Assembly: GCA_902519375.1 (NCBI GenBank)
Contig: CABYJS010000008.1
Location: forward strand, 1 to 43,968
Reading direction: 5' to 3'
Origin: an uncultured Pelagibacteraceae bacterium
GTDB taxonomy: Bacteria; Pseudomonadota; Alphaproteobacteria; Pelagibacterales; Pelagibacteraceae
Length of the DNA: 43,968 nt
The position numbers were made by a program, and so were the translations under genes. This document shows, in pieces, positions 15,135 through 24,222 of the stretch. The notes beneath the pieces were generated by a model. The model saw nothing but the letters and a program-made list of their open reading frames with translations. It made no database searches and was not told where the DNA came from. Each line of letters opens with the position of its first letter. Position 1 is the stretch's first letter.

Positions 15135-16195
15135 TTCTATTTATATTTTTTTTATTTATAACAAACGTATACATTGATCTTGGAATAACTATGGAGGAAA
15201 AACCTTATCACCATTTATCAGATGGAACTTTTAGAAATCCAGAAGGTTCACCTAAAAGGGATCCTAATGTTAAGTGGTCTTACAAGATTTTCAATAAGGA
15301 GAAGAAGAAACTTGATATGACAGTTCCTAGAGACCATGTCATTGAAAAAGAAAAAGTTTTATCAGATTTAAAAAAATTTAAAAATGGGGACTACGTAGCT
15401 TGGATAGGTCATGCAACTTTTTTAATAAAATTAGGTGATACAACAATAATTACTGATCCAGTGTTTTCAAAAAATGCAGGCCCATTAATTTTTGGACCTA
15501 AGAGATTTACTGAACCAGCACTTAAATTGGATGAAATACCCAAAACAGAAATTTTTTTACTTACTCATAATCATTATGATCACTTAGACATGATGACTGT
15601 AAGAAGATTTCCTCATAAGAATGCTAAAGTCCTACTCCCATTAAAACTTGGAAAATATTTTAAAAAAAATGGATATAAAGATGTTAACGAAATGGACTGG
15701 TATGATAAAATTGAGATTAATAAAGACTTGAGAATTACACTCCTTCCTGCAGTTCATTGGTCCAAGAGAAGTTTAACAGACACAAATAAAACTTTGTGGG
15801 GAAATTTTTTAATCGAATACGATGGAAAAAAAATTCTATTTAGTTGTGATACAGGAGTTGGAGACATTTATAAAGATATCGGTGAAAAATTTGGTCCAAT
15901 AGATTTAACATTTATTAATATAGGTGCTTATAATTTTTATCCCATCATGCCTTATAAAGATAAATCAATTTATCATACTAATCCCGAAGAAGCTTTAGAA
16001 GTTGCAAAAAACCTACAGAGTAAAAAAGTAATTGGCATGCATTGGGGAACTTTTGTTTTATCTTTAGAACCAATTATGGAGCCACCAGTTCGATTTAAAA
16101 AGAATGCAGAAAAGTATGGATTTAAAAAAGAAGACGCTGTGATTTTTAAAATTGGAGAAATAGCTGCATTAAAAGATTTAATTAATAATGATTAG
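15113..16195 (+). CDS. Metallo-beta-lactamase fold hydrolase (NAPE-PLD/UlaG-like), membrane-anchored or exported
   Basis: This 360-aa protein has an N-terminal hydrophobic segment (KKIILFIFFLFITNVYIDLG), then a metallo-beta-lactamase domain: WIGHATFLIKLG, TDPVFS, the zinc motif THNHYDHLD, LLPAVHW, FSCDTGVGD and IGMHWGTF. The GPKRFTEPA stretch and the overall length resemble NAPE-phospholipase-D-like and UlaG-like members, so a phospholipid or other phosphoester substrate is plausible but unproven. The GTG start is supported by AGGAG 7 nt upstream, inside the dehydrogenase gene, with a 22-nt overlap. It ends the SDR-dehydrogenase-hydrolase operon and converges with the SHOCT gene, overlapping it by 4 nt. 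Confidence 0.87.
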   Translation: MVNGKKIILFIFFLFITNVYIDLGITMEEKPYHHLSDGTFRNPEGSPKRDPNVKWSYKIFNKEKKKLDMTVPRDHVIEKEKVLSDLKKFKNGDYVAWIGHATFLIKLGDTTIITDPVFSKNAGPLIFGPKRFTEPALKLDEIPKTEIFLLTHNHYDHLDMMTVRRFPHKNAKVLLPLKLGKYFKKNGYKDVNEMDWYDKIEINKDLRITLLPAVHWSKRSLTDTNKTLWGNFLIEYDGKKILFSCDTGVGDIYKDIGEKFGPIDLTFINIGAYNFYPIMPYKDKSIYHTNPEEALEVAKNLQSKKVIGMHWGTFVLSLEPIMEPPVRFKKNAEKYGFKKEDAVIFKIGEIAALKDLINND

Positions 16196-16458
16196 TTATC
16201 TAGAATTTTTTTTTTAGCTTTTTCAAATTCCTCTTGAGTTAAAGCACCACTTTTTAAAAGTTCATTTAATTTATTTAACTCCTCAGTAATGTTTTCAGGC
16301 TTATTTGCGATATTATCTATATTTTCATTTGTTTCTATTTCAGCATCAGATTTATTAGAACTCTTGGCGCTAAAACCTGTCATTATAGCTCGACCACCCA
16401 AGTAAAGTACAAAAAGAAAAATCGGAATAACTAAACCAAAAAAAATTATCGTTTCCAT
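16192..16458 (-). CDS. SHOCT-domain small membrane protein
   Basis: This 88-aa protein has one N-terminal membrane helix (about residues 2-27), a charged linker rich in Asn/Glu, and a C-terminal SHOCT motif (LNKLNELLKSGALTQEEFEK, residues 63-82). SHOCT domains are short helical oligomerisation modules found at the ends of many unrelated proteins. The function is unknown. It is preceded by another small membrane-protein gene 3 nt upstream, which may be its partner. Confidence 0.8.
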   Translation of the reverse strand: METIIFFGLVIPIFLFVLYLGGRAIMTGFSAKSSNKSDAEIETNENIDNIANKPENITEELNKLNELLKSGALTQEEFEKAKKKILDN

Positions 16459-16461
16459 ATA

Positions 16462-16665
16462 TTAATCCTCATCATCTTCTCTCCAATTTTTTTCATACAT
16501 GAGCCATGCTGCATATATTACTGAAAATGTACCTACTATCATACCATAATCATATCCAGTTTGTCGGTCATATAAATACCAACCTAATTGGGTTGCACCT
16601 ATCGGTGGAACTGTAAGTATCAGCATTAAAATTGCTATTCGGTAAGGATATTTAGGTTTTTTCAT
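16462..16665 (-). CDS. Small two-helix membrane protein of unknown function
   Basis: I do not recognise this 67-aa protein. It reads MKKPKYPYRIAILMLILTVP at the start, followed by a Gly/Tyr-rich link (QLGWYLYDRQTGYDYG), a second helix and an acidic end (NWREDDED). The ATG at 16663-16665 is preferred over a TTG at 16680, because GAGTGG lies 5 nt upstream and the basic start suits a membrane protein. It lies between folD and the SHOCT gene on the same strand with gaps of a few tens of bases or less. Confidence 0.6.
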   Translation of the reverse strand: MKKPKYPYRIAILMLILTVPPIGATQLGWYLYDRQTGYDYGMIVGTFSVIYAAWLMYEKNWREDDED

Positions 16666-16702
16666 ATACCACTCTAACAAATATTTTTAATTCAATTAAT
16701 TG

Positions 16703-17548
16703 TTAAACTTGCGATCTTTTGAAACAGTCGATTGTATTTTTGAGTAAACAAGCGATAGTCATTGGACCAACACCTCCAGGCACTGGAGTTAATGCTTTTG
16801 CATTCTTTGAAGCTTCGTCAAAAGCTACATCTCCAACAATTCCTTTATCAGTTTTATTGATGCCAACATCAATTACTATTGCATCTTTTTTAACCCAATC
16901 ACCTTTTACAAGTTCAGGAATACCAACTGCTGCAACTATAATATCTGCTTTTAAACATTCATTTTTTAAACTTACTGTTCTTGAATGTGTAATTGTAACT
17001 GTACAATTTTCTTTGAGTAAAAGTTGAGTCATTGGTTTACCATTTAAATTAGACCTGCCAATAATGACAGCTTTTTTACCACTTAAATTTGGTTCAATTT
17101 TCTTTATTAATAGATAACACCCTAGAGGTGTACATGGTACGGAACTTTGGTAACCCGAAGAAAGATTGCCAACATTCATAGGGTGAAAGCCATCAACATC
17201 TTTTGAAGGATGAATAGTTTCAATGACTTTTTTCTTATCAATATGTTTTGGTAACGGTAATTGAACTAATATTCCAGAAACTGTTTCGTCATTATTTAAT
17301 TCTTCAATTTTATCCAGTATTATTTTTTCCTCAACCGAATCAGGATATTTTAATATGTCAGATTTTAATCCAACTTCCTTTGCTGATTTCTCTTTATTTC
17401 TTACATAAATTTGACTTGGTGTTAAGTCACCAATTAAAATAACAGTTAAACCAGGTACTTTATTATATTTAGTTTTTAAATTAGAAACTTCTTTTTTAAG
17501 TTCTTCTCTTAATTCTGCAGCAATTTTTTTTCCATCAATTAAAATCAT
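16703..17548 (-). CDS. folD: Bifunctional methylenetetrahydrofolate dehydrogenase/cyclohydrolase
   Basis: FolD interconverts 5,10-methylene-THF, methenyl-THF and 10-formyl-THF using NADP. The 281-aa length is normal. Visible motifs are YVRNKEKSAKEVG (with the catalytic Tyr and Lys, about residues 48-60), GILVQLPLPKHI, DVDGFHPMN, PCTPLGCY, the Rossmann VIGRSNLNGKPMTQLL and the C-terminal PVPGGVGPMTIACLL. SAR11 depends on C1 metabolism for many methylated substrates, so this gene probably has a central role. YggT lies 6 nt upstream on the same strand. Confidence 0.98.
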   Translation of the reverse strand: MILIDGKKIAAELREELKKEVSNLKTKYNKVPGLTVILIGDLTPSQIYVRNKEKSAKEVGLKSDILKYPDSVEEKIILDKIEELNNDETVSGILVQLPLPKHIDKKKVIETIHPSKDVDGFHPMNVGNLSSGYQSSVPCTPLGCYLLIKKIEPNLSGKKAVIIGRSNLNGKPMTQLLLKENCTVTITHSRTVSLKNECLKADIIVAAVGIPELVKGDWVKKDAIVIDVGINKTDKGIVGDVAFDEASKNAKALTPVPGGVGPMTIACLLKNTIDCFKRSQV

Positions 17549-17554
17549 ATATTT

Positions 17555-17845
17555 TTAGAATATTAGTGGTGCGATATAAAGTTTCATACACATTTCTATA
17601 AACCAAATCAATAAAAGTAAAATTATTGGTGATACATCCAAAGAACCTAAATTTGGTAAAAATCGTCTAATTTTATTTAATATCGGATCTGTGAGTTTGT
17701 AAGTTAATTCTAGAATTGAATATACAAACCTATTCTGAGTATTTAAAATATTAAAAGCTATTAGCCAACTAATAATAACATTTGCTATGACGACATAAGA
17801 ATAAAGTTTCAGTAATTGTAAAGCTAAATAAAAGATAGCTATCAT
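17555..17845 (-). CDS. YggT family membrane protein
   Basis: This 96-aa protein has two membrane helices and matches YggT: LKLYSYVVIANVIISWLIAF (about residues 13-32), then LTYKLTDPILNKIRRFLP (47-64) followed by LGSLDVSPIILLLLIW. Related small proteins in other bacteria are linked to osmotic tolerance and to cell division. Its ATG overlaps the stop of the MscS channel gene by 4 nt, so both membrane proteins are probably made together, which fits an osmotic role. Confidence 0.88.
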   Translation of the reverse strand: MIAIFYLALQLLKLYSYVVIANVIISWLIAFNILNTQNRFVYSILELTYKLTDPILNKIRRFLPNLGSLDVSPIILLLLIWFIEMCMKLYIAPLIF

Positions 17846-18927
17846 TTTTTTTCGATATAAATTGAAGAACTTGGAAATGCAAATGAAGCTTTATTGCTTT
17901 CAACAATTTGTTTAATTGCTAAAGCTAACTTTTCTTTAACTGAAAGCCACTCATTCCAACTATCAGAATTAGTGAAGCAACGAACATACATATCTATGGA
18001 ACTATCAGAAAATTTATCAATTCTTACAGCGACTCCTATGCTAGTATTAAACTCTTCACTTTTTTTAATATGATCCTCAATTTGATTTCGAATTGTTTTT
18101 AATTGATCAACTGTTGTGTCGTATTGAAGTGTAATAATCCAACTTATCAACCAGTTCGATGTTTCACTTACATTTACAACTGCATTTTCAGCAAATTGAA
18201 AATTTGGAATTATTGCTAAAGATTTATCAAATTTTCTAATTGTTGTTGACCGAAAACCAATTTTCTCAACTATACCCTCAATGATTCCATCTACTGCAAT
18301 CCAATCACCAATTTTAAATCTTTTTTCTACTAGAACTAAAATTCCTGAAATTAAATTTTTGAATAAATCTTGTGCACCTAAAGCAACTGCTACGCCAAAT
18401 AATCCCAATCCAGCAATTATTGGTCCTATCTTAATTCCCCACAATTCTAAAACTGCAGCAAGTCCTAATATAAATATTAATATCTTTAACGATTTTATAA
18501 TCCATCCAATCAACTCTCGTGTTAACAACTTATCTAATCCACTTAAAATATATGAAACAGGTTCAATGATTTGATGAATAACCCAAAAAATTAAAATGGT
18601 AATTAAAGTTCTGTTTATGGTGTCTACGACTTCTCTTCCTTCAATAGAAAAAGTCATATAATAACTTGCAATAAAAAAACCTAGTACGATTGGTAAAAAT
18701 CTTGCTGGACCTACTAAAGCAGAAACAAATGTGTCATCTAATTTATTTGTAGTTCTTTTTGAAATAATCTCTAATTTTTTAATTATAAGCTTACTGATAA
18801 GCCCTCTGAAAATAAGGAAAACTAAAAATATTCCTATGCCTATTAGTATTTGAAAAATATCTACACCAAGGATACCTTTGTTCCATACTGACAAAAATAT
18901 ATCAGAAAAATTATTTAAAATTTCCAT
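17842..18927 (-). CDS. MscS-family mechanosensitive ion channel
   Basis: This 361-aa protein has about four to five N-terminal helices and a C-terminal cytoplasmic MscS domain. The pore helix and following beta domain show the family signature: GLGLFGVAVALGAQDLFKNL (about residues 173-192), then GDWIAVDGIIEGIVEKIGFR and the IPNFQFAENAVVN stretch. It probably opens under hypo-osmotic stress to release solutes. It is longer than minimal MscS because of extra N-terminal helices. It sits 2 nt downstream of hemD and is translationally coupled to yggT. Confidence 0.93.
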   Translation of the reverse strand: MEILNNFSDIFLSVWNKGILGVDIFQILIGIGIFLVFLIFRGLISKLIIKKLEIISKRTTNKLDDTFVSALVGPARFLPIVLGFFIASYYMTFSIEGREVVDTINRTLITILIFWVIHQIIEPVSYILSGLDKLLTRELIGWIIKSLKILIFILGLAAVLELWGIKIGPIIAGLGLFGVAVALGAQDLFKNLISGILVLVEKRFKIGDWIAVDGIIEGIVEKIGFRSTTIRKFDKSLAIIPNFQFAENAVVNVSETSNWLISWIITLQYDTTVDQLKTIRNQIEDHIKKSEEFNTSIGVAVRIDKFSDSSIDMYVRCFTNSDSWNEWLSVKEKLALAIKQIVESNKASFAFPSSSIYIEKK

Positions 18928-18929
18928 AA

Positions 18930-19628
18930 TTAAATTTTATATAACAAAAACTCCTCTTCTCCAGGATTAAAAAGAAAAATTTTTTTCCACTTAATTTCAT
19001 TCAATATTGTTGAGGTTTTTTCACCTATGCACATTAAATTTGTATTCATCCATGAGTTTTCTAATTGGTTAATTTTTATAAAATTTAAAAAACTAGAGGC
19101 ACTATTATTTGAATATATGTAGACTATGTCTGGGATTTTTTGTTTTAATTGCTTAATAAATTCCTGATCAAAATCATCATTATGATTTGTTCGATAATTT
19201 ATAATTCTTTTTATGTTGTAACCTTCTTTTAATAATTCTTTATCCAGATCTATAGAAATCATTTCACCACTAAAATAAATTAATTTTCCATCTTTGTTTT
19301 CAAAATTTTGTAAAATTAGTTCTTTTAAATTTTGTACATTTCCTTCAGCAGAGATCACATTTTGAAAACCAGTGCTTCTAGCTTTTTTTTCTGTAGTACT
19401 GCCAACACAAAAACATAAAAATTTTTTATCGACGGCTTTAGTGTCTAAAAATTTTATAGCATTTGCACTAGTAAAGATAATTCCTTTATAATCTGAGAAA
19501 TTTATTTCACCGCAGTCTACACGTTCTATTTTGAGCAATGGTAGATGTGAAACTTGATGACCTAAAGATTGAAACTTTAAAATCATTTCAGAACAATCTT
19601 CTAAAGGTCTAGTTAATAGTACATGCAT
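18930..19628 (-). CDS. hemD: Uroporphyrinogen-III synthase
   Basis: HemD closes and inverts ring D of hydroxymethylbilane to give uroporphyrinogen III in heme synthesis. The 232-aa sequence is diverged, as is usual for HemD, but keeps LLTRPLEDC at the start, GIIFTSANAIKFL (about residues 49-61), CVGSTTEKKA (about 73-82) and MCIGEKTSTIL near the end. The strongest support is its position directly after hemC with a 1-nt gap. The ATG follows immediately after the hemC end, so translation is probably coupled. Confidence 0.9.
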   Translation of the reverse strand: MHVLLTRPLEDCSEMILKFQSLGHQVSHLPLLKIERVDCGEINFSDYKGIIFTSANAIKFLDTKAVDKKFLCFCVGSTTEKKARSTGFQNVISAEGNVQNLKELILQNFENKDGKLIYFSGEMISIDLDKELLKEGYNIKRIINYRTNHNDDFDQEFIKQLKQKIPDIVYIYSNNSASSFLNFIKINQLENSWMNTNLMCIGEKTSTILNEIKWKKIFLFNPGEEEFLLYKI

Positions 19629-19629
19629 G

Positions 19630-20547
19630 TTATTTTTTATAAGTATTATTTGATTTAAATTTTAAAATTTGTCCTATTTCTTGACCAAGTTTTTTGGCAT
19701 CTTTAACATCTGATGACTTTTTTTCATAAAATCTTTTTTTGCCGTCTAAAGAAAAAAGCTCTGCTTCCAAAATGATTATTTTTTCTTTCACTAAAGCATG
19801 AGCACCAACTGCAGTTTCACAGTCTCCCTCTAAAACTTTTAGGACATTACGTTCTGCGCTTGCCCTTTGGTATGTCTCTTTATGATTTATATTTTTTAAT
19901 AAAGAAATTGCTTCTTTGTCATTTTCTCGACACTGGAGTGATATTATTCCTTGTCCTGCACTTGGTATCAAATCTTCCACAGAAAATATCTCTGAAACAT
20001 GATTGTTCATATTTAAAGATTTAATTCCTGCATAAGATAAAATTATAGCATCATATACCCCGTCATTTAATTTTTTAATTCTTGTATCCACGTTTCCCCT
20101 TATTAATTTACAATTTATATCTGCTCTGATATTTTTTATTTGAAATTCTCGTCGAAACGAAGAGGTTCCTATTATTGCATTAGGTTTTAGCTCTTTTAAT
20201 TTTTTCTTATCTCTTGTTATTAAAATTTCCCTAGGATCATTTCTTTCTAAAAAAATATCAGTTTTAAGACCATCAGTTTCCATAGCCGGCATATCTTTTA
20301 AAGCATGAACAGCTATATCAATTTTTTTTTCTTTTAATTCCTTCTCTATGCTTGAAGAGAATAATCCTTTTCCGCCTACTTCTGATAGTCTTATATCTTG
20401 AAACTGGTCGCCTTGAGTTTTAATCTCTTTAATTAAAATATCTTTTGTATCCAAATTGTTATTTTTAATAATCTTATCTTTAGCGATTTGAGCATAAATT
20501 AAAGCTAACTTGCTGCCTCTAGATCCAATAATTATTTTTTTACCCAT
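19630..20547 (-). CDS. hemC: Hydroxymethylbilane synthase (porphobilinogen deaminase)
   Basis: HemC polymerises four porphobilinogens to hydroxymethylbilane. The 305-aa length is normal. Motifs are IGSRGSKLALIYAQ (6-19), VHALKDMPA (about 80-88) with the catalytic Asp, GTSSFRREFQI (about 127-137), RGNVDTRIKKL and the dipyrromethane-cofactor Cys in EGDCETAVGAHA. It heads the minus-strand run hemC-hemD-mscS-yggT-folD and diverges from tsaD across a 56-nt gap with a 10-bp palindrome. Confidence 0.97.
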   Translation of the reverse strand: MGKKIIIGSRGSKLALIYAQIAKDKIIKNNNLDTKDILIKEIKTQGDQFQDIRLSEVGGKGLFSSSIEKELKEKKIDIAVHALKDMPAMETDGLKTDIFLERNDPREILITRDKKKLKELKPNAIIGTSSFRREFQIKNIRADINCKLIRGNVDTRIKKLNDGVYDAIILSYAGIKSLNMNNHVSEIFSVEDLIPSAGQGIISLQCRENDKEAISLLKNINHKETYQRASAERNVLKVLEGDCETAVGAHALVKEKIIILEAELFSLDGKKRFYEKKSSDVKDAKKLGQEIGQILKFKSNNTYKK

Positions 20548-20576
20548 AAATAAATTTATTTCTTACTTGTATTGAG

Positions 20577-20586
20577 ATTGTACAAT
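20577..20586. promoter_or_regulatory. 10-bp palindrome in the hemC/tsaD divergent gap
   Basis: ATTGTACAAT is a perfect 10-bp palindrome within the 56-nt gap between the divergent hemC and tsaD genes, 17 nt before the tsaD ATG. It could be half of an operator or only a chance AT-rich palindrome. No second copy was seen nearby. Confidence 0.25.
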
Positions 20587-20603
20587 TAATAAAAACTATT
20601 TGT

Positions 20604-21677
20604 ATGAGTAAAAAACCCTTAATTCTTGGAATAGAAACTAGCTGTGATGAGACGGCAGCATCAATAATAACTGAAAATGAACAAGGAAATCCTATAGTTT
20701 TGTCTAATATTGTTTCAAGCCAAGTTGAGGTTCATAAAGAGTTTGGGGGCGTGGTGCCAGAACTGGCTGCTCGTTCACATATTGAAAAGATAGATTGGAT
20801 TGTTGAAAAAGCAATTGATGAAAGTGGAAAAAAAATTACTGACATTGATGCAGTAGCATCAACCGCTGGACCAGGTTTAATTGTTTGCTTGTCTGTTGGT
20901 TTAAGTTTTGGGAAAGCATTCGCTGCATCAATTAATAAACCTTTCATAGCGGTAAATCATTTAGAAGGTCACGCTTTAAGTCCAAAATTAAATTCAAATT
21001 TAAATTATCCTTACCTTCTTTTATTAATTTCTGGTGGACATTCACAATTTTTAAATGTCCAAGGACTTGGAAAATATAAAAGGTTAGGAACAACTATTGA
21101 TGATGCTTTGGGAGAAGCATTTGATAAAACCGCAAAACTTTTAGGAGTTGAATTTCCAGGTGGACCACAGATTGAAGTTTTGGCAGAGAAAGGTGATCCA
21201 AATAAATATAATTTACCAAAACCTATCTTAAATAAAGGGGGTTGTAATCTTTCTTTTGCTGGTCTCAAAACTGCAATCTTAAAAATTACCAAAAGTATAA
21301 AAACAAAAAAAGAAAAATTTGACTTAGCAGCATCTTTTCAAAAAACAATTGAAGAAATATTATATAAAAAAACTAAAATTGCCTTTAGTGAATTTGAAAA
21401 ACAAAATGGTATTAAAGAAAAGATATTCGTAGTTGCGGGGGGTGTTGCAGCAAATAAGAAAATTAGGTCAATGCTTTTCAGTCTTTGTGAGGAAAAAAAT
21501 TACAAGAATATTTTTCCACCTATTGAATTTTGTGGAGACAATGCTGCAATGATTGCAATGGTTGGTTTAGAAAAATACAAATTAAAACAATTTGATAAAT
21601 TAGATCATCCCGCAAAACCAAGATGGTCTCTTGATGAAAAGGCTGCTTTCCTCAAAGGTGCTGGGGTAAGACTTTAA
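20604..21677 (+). CDS. tsaD: tRNA N6-adenosine threonylcarbamoyltransferase TsaD
   Basis: TsaD transfers threonylcarbamoyl to A37 of ANN-decoding tRNAs with TsaB and TsaE. The 357-aa length is normal. Visible are GIETSCDETAAS (9-20), FGGVVPELAARSHIE, the metal-binding HLEGH (about 115-119), LLISGGHSQFL, GEAFDKTAKLLG, LSFAGLKTAI and FCGDNAAMIAMVG. It overlaps the EVE-domain gene by 1 nt (TAATG), so the two are coupled. Confidence 0.98.
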   Translation: MSKKPLILGIETSCDETAASIITENEQGNPIVLSNIVSSQVEVHKEFGGVVPELAARSHIEKIDWIVEKAIDESGKKITDIDAVASTAGPGLIVCLSVGLSFGKAFAASINKPFIAVNHLEGHALSPKLNSNLNYPYLLLLISGGHSQFLNVQGLGKYKRLGTTIDDALGEAFDKTAKLLGVEFPGGPQIEVLAEKGDPNKYNLPKPILNKGGCNLSFAGLKTAILKITKSIKTKKEKFDLAASFQKTIEEILYKKTKIAFSEFEKQNGIKEKIFVVAGGVAANKKIRSMLFSLCEEKNYKNIFPPIEFCGDNAAMIAMVGLEKYKLKQFDKLDHPAKPRWSLDEKAAFLKGAGVRL

Positions 21678-22090
21678 TGCAGTATTGGTTACTCAAATCA
21701 GAACCGGATGTTTGGTCAATTGACCAACAAGAAAAGGCTGGGAACAAAGGAGCACCTTGGGACGGTGTAAGAAATTATCAAGCCTCTAAAAATTTAAAGG
21801 CAATGAAAATTGGTGATAAATGTTTTTTTTATCATTCAAATATTGGAAAAGAAATTGTTGGAATAGTGGAAGTTATCAAAGAACATTACTTAGACAAATC
21901 AGATAAATCTGGGTGTTTTGTTGCTGTGACTGTCAAATTTTTAAAGAGACTGAACAAACCAGTTACCTTAGAGGAAATTAAAAAAAACAAGCATTTAAGC
22001 CATTTATCTCTTATTAAACAAAGTAGACTTTCAGTAATGCCCATCGACTCTAAAAGCTGGAAAATTTTAAACAACATGGGTAAGATTTAG
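21677..22090 (+). CDS. EVE domain-containing protein
   Basis: This 137-aa protein matches the EVE/thymocyte nuclear protein 1 family: [16 protein letters not shown] at the start, [20 protein letters not shown] (about residues 28-47), [17 protein letters not shown] and [16 protein letters not shown]. The PUA-like fold is thought to bind modified nucleic-acid bases. The pairing with tsaD, a tRNA modification gene, fits a role in reading or handling modified nucleosides, but this is inference. The gene is coupled to tsaD (1-nt overlap) and lies 11 nt before acs. Confidence 0.93.
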   Translation: MQYWLLKSEPDVWSIDQQEKAGNKGAPWDGVRNYQASKNLKAMKIGDKCFFYHSNIGKEIVGIVEVIKEHYLDKSDKSGCFVAVTVKFLKRLNKPVTLEEIKKNKHLSHLSLIKQSRLSVMPIDSKSWKILNNMGKI

Positions 22091-22101
22091 TTTTAAAAAG
22101 T

Positions 22102-24222
22102 ATGCCAAAAAAAAAGAAAAAATCTAGAATTAAGAAAAAACCTTCAAAAAAAAGAAGTGTTAGCAAGAAAAAATCTAGAATTAAGAAAAAACCTTCAAAA
22201 AAAAGAAGGGTTAGCAAGAAAAAATCTAGAACAAAGAAAAAACCCTCAAAAAAAATTTATAATAAAAAGAATGAAAATTCCTCACCTAAAGAGTTAATTT
22301 TTAAGACAAAACAAGAGTGGATAAGAAGCGGTCTAGCTAATAAGTCTCAATATCAAAATAAGTATAATGAGTCGATAAAAAATAATAACTCTTTTTGGAA
22401 AAAAGAGGGAAAAAGAATTACATGGATTAAACCATATAAGAAAATAAAAGATGTTAAATACAGTAAGGAAGAAGTAAGAATTAAATGGTATGAAGATGGC
22501 ACGTTAAATGCCTCAGCCAACTGTGTTGATAGACACTTAAAAGATAAAAAAGATAAAACAGCAATTATATGGGTAGGAGACGATCCTAAAGATAATCAAA
22601 AAATATCATATAAACAATTACATCAAAAAGTTTCCAAAGCAGCAAATGGGCTAAAGAAATTGGGTATTAAAAAAGGGGACAGAGTTACAATATATTTAAC
22701 AATGATTCCTGAGCTAGCAATTTTAATGTTAGCTTGTGCAAGAATTGGTGCGGTACACTCAATAATATTTGGTGGTTTCTCTGCAGAATCGATTTCGGGA
22801 AGAGTCAATGACTGTGAGTCTGAATACATAATAACTGCTGATGAAGGTGTAAGAGGAGGAAAAACAATTCCTCTAAAAGCAACAACAGATGAAGCACTTG
22901 CTAGCTGCCCTAATGTTAAAAAATGCATAGTTGTTAAAAGAACTGGGAACTATGTGTTTTGGAACAACGATAGAGATGTTTGGTATCACGATCTTGTTAA
23001 AGATGTATCAAATCAGTGTGAACCTGAGGAAATGAATGCAGAGGATCCTTTGTTTATTCTCTACACATCTGGATCAACAGGAAAACCTAAGGGTGTACTT
23101 CATACTACTGGTGGCTATATGGTTTATGCATCTATGACACATCAATATGTCTTTAATTATAAACCAAAAGATATCTATTGGTGCACAGCAGACATAGGTT
23201 GGGTGACAGGTCATAGTTACATTATCTATGGACCATTATCTAATGGAGCTACAACAATTATGTTTGAGGGAGTGCCAAATTATCCTGATAGTTCAAGGTG
23301 GTGGCAAATAGTAGATAAATTTAAAGTAAATACATTCTACACTGCACCCACTGCAATTAGAGCATTAATGAGAGAGGGTGACGAGCCTGTAAACAAAACA
23401 TCTAGAAAATCTCTAAAATTACTAGGTACTGTTGGAGAGCCTATAAATCCAGAAGCTTGGATGTGGTATTATAAAACTGTTGGTAATTCTAAATGTCCAA
23501 TCGTTGATACTTGGTGGCAAACAGAGACAGGTGGAATTCTAATAACTCCTCAAACTGGAGCAATACCTCTTAAACCTGGTTCAGCAACTAAACCTTTTTA
23601 TGGTATCAAACCAGTCATTGTTGATAAAGATGGAAAAGAAATTAAGGGAGCAGGCGAAGGAAGACTTTGCATAGCACATTCTTGGCCAGGTCAAATGAGA
23701 ACTGTTTATGGTGACCATCAAAGATTTATAGATACTTACTTCTCTCAATTTGACGGAAAATACTTTACTGGTGACGGGTGTAAAAGAGACAAAGATGGAT
23801 ATTACTGGATAACTGGTAGGGTGGATGATGTTATTATTGTTTCAGGTCATAATTTAGGTACTGCTGAAATTGAAAGTGCATTCGTTGCTCATCCAAAAGT
23901 TGCTGAAGCTGCTGTCGTTGGATATCCACATGACATTAAAGGTAACGGACTTTATTGTTATGTAACTTTAAATGCCGGTGAAACAGAAACGGGAGATCTT
24001 GAAAGGGACCTAAAATTATGGGTTAGAAAACAAATTGGTCCACTAGCTACACCAGATCTTATTCATTTTAGCCCAGGTCTGCCTAAAACAAGATCAGGAA
24101 AAATTATGAGAAGAATTCTTAGAAAGATTGCAGCAAATGAACATGATCAATTAGGAGACACTACTACATTGGCAGACCCATCAGTTGTAGCAAGCTTAGT
24201 TGAAAATAGAAAGAATATTTAA
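22102..24222 (+). CDS. acs: Acetyl-CoA synthetase with a lysine-rich N-terminal repeat extension
   Basis: Acs activates acetate to acetyl-CoA through acetyl-AMP. The core is complete: [20 protein letters not shown] (P-loop), [43 protein letters not shown] and the C-terminal [15 protein letters not shown], whose Lys in GKIMRR is the usual acetylation target. At 706 aa it is about 55 residues longer than usual. The extra part (residues about 1-60) is three 17-residue repeats of the type [17 protein letters not shown]. No other start codon lies between the ATG at 22102 and the core, so the tail is probably translated. The downstream symporter suggests acetate as substrate. Confidence 0.96.
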   Translation: MPKKKKKSRIKKKPSKKRSVSKKKSRIKKKPSKKRRVSKKKSRTKKKPSKKIYNKKNENSSPKELIFKTKQEWIRSGLANKSQYQNKYNESIKNNNSFWKKEGKRITWIKPYKKIKDVKYSKEEVRIKWYEDGTLNASANCVDRHLKDKKDKTAIIWVGDDPKDNQKISYKQLHQKVSKAANGLKKLGIKKGDRVTIYLTMIPELAILMLACARIGAVHSIIFGGFSAESISGRVNDCESEYIITADEGVRGGKTIPLKATTDEALASCPNVKKCIVVKRTGNYVFWNNDRDVWYHDLVKDVSNQCEPEEMNAEDPLFILYTSGSTGKPKGVLHTTGGYMVYASMTHQYVFNYKPKDIYWCTADIGWVTGHSYIIYGPLSNGATTIMFEGVPNYPDSSRWWQIVDKFKVNTFYTAPTAIRALMREGDEPVNKTSRKSLKLLGTVGEPINPEAWMWYYKTVGNSKCPIVDTWWQTETGGILITPQTGAIPLKPGSATKPFYGIKPVIVDKDGKEIKGAGEGRLCIAHSWPGQMRTVYGDHQRFIDTYFSQFDGKYFTGDGCKRDKDGYYWITGRVDDVIIVSGHNLGTAEIESAFVAHPKVAEAAVVGYPHDIKGNGLYCYVTLNAGETETGDLERDLKLWVRKQIGPLATPDLIHFSPGLPKTRSGKIMRRILRKIAANEHDQLGDTTTLADPSVVASLVENRKNI
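22114..22254 (+). repeat. 51-bp tandem repeat (2.8 copies) inside the 5' end of acs
   Basis: Units are 22114-22164, 22165-22215 and 22216-22254 (partial). Each unit is 17 codons, in frame, and encodes a Lys/Arg/Ser/Pro-rich segment. Units 1 and 2 differ at one base (AGT to AGG); unit 3 has a few more changes. Copy number is likely to vary between strains. Confidence 0.9.

Noticed and set aside
16719-17442. Plus-strand frames opposite folD
   Set aside because: They are antisense to folD, which is complete and conserved.
20732-21292. Minus-strand frames within tsaD
   Set aside because: They are shadows of a well-conserved gene, with no motif or ribosome-binding site of their own.
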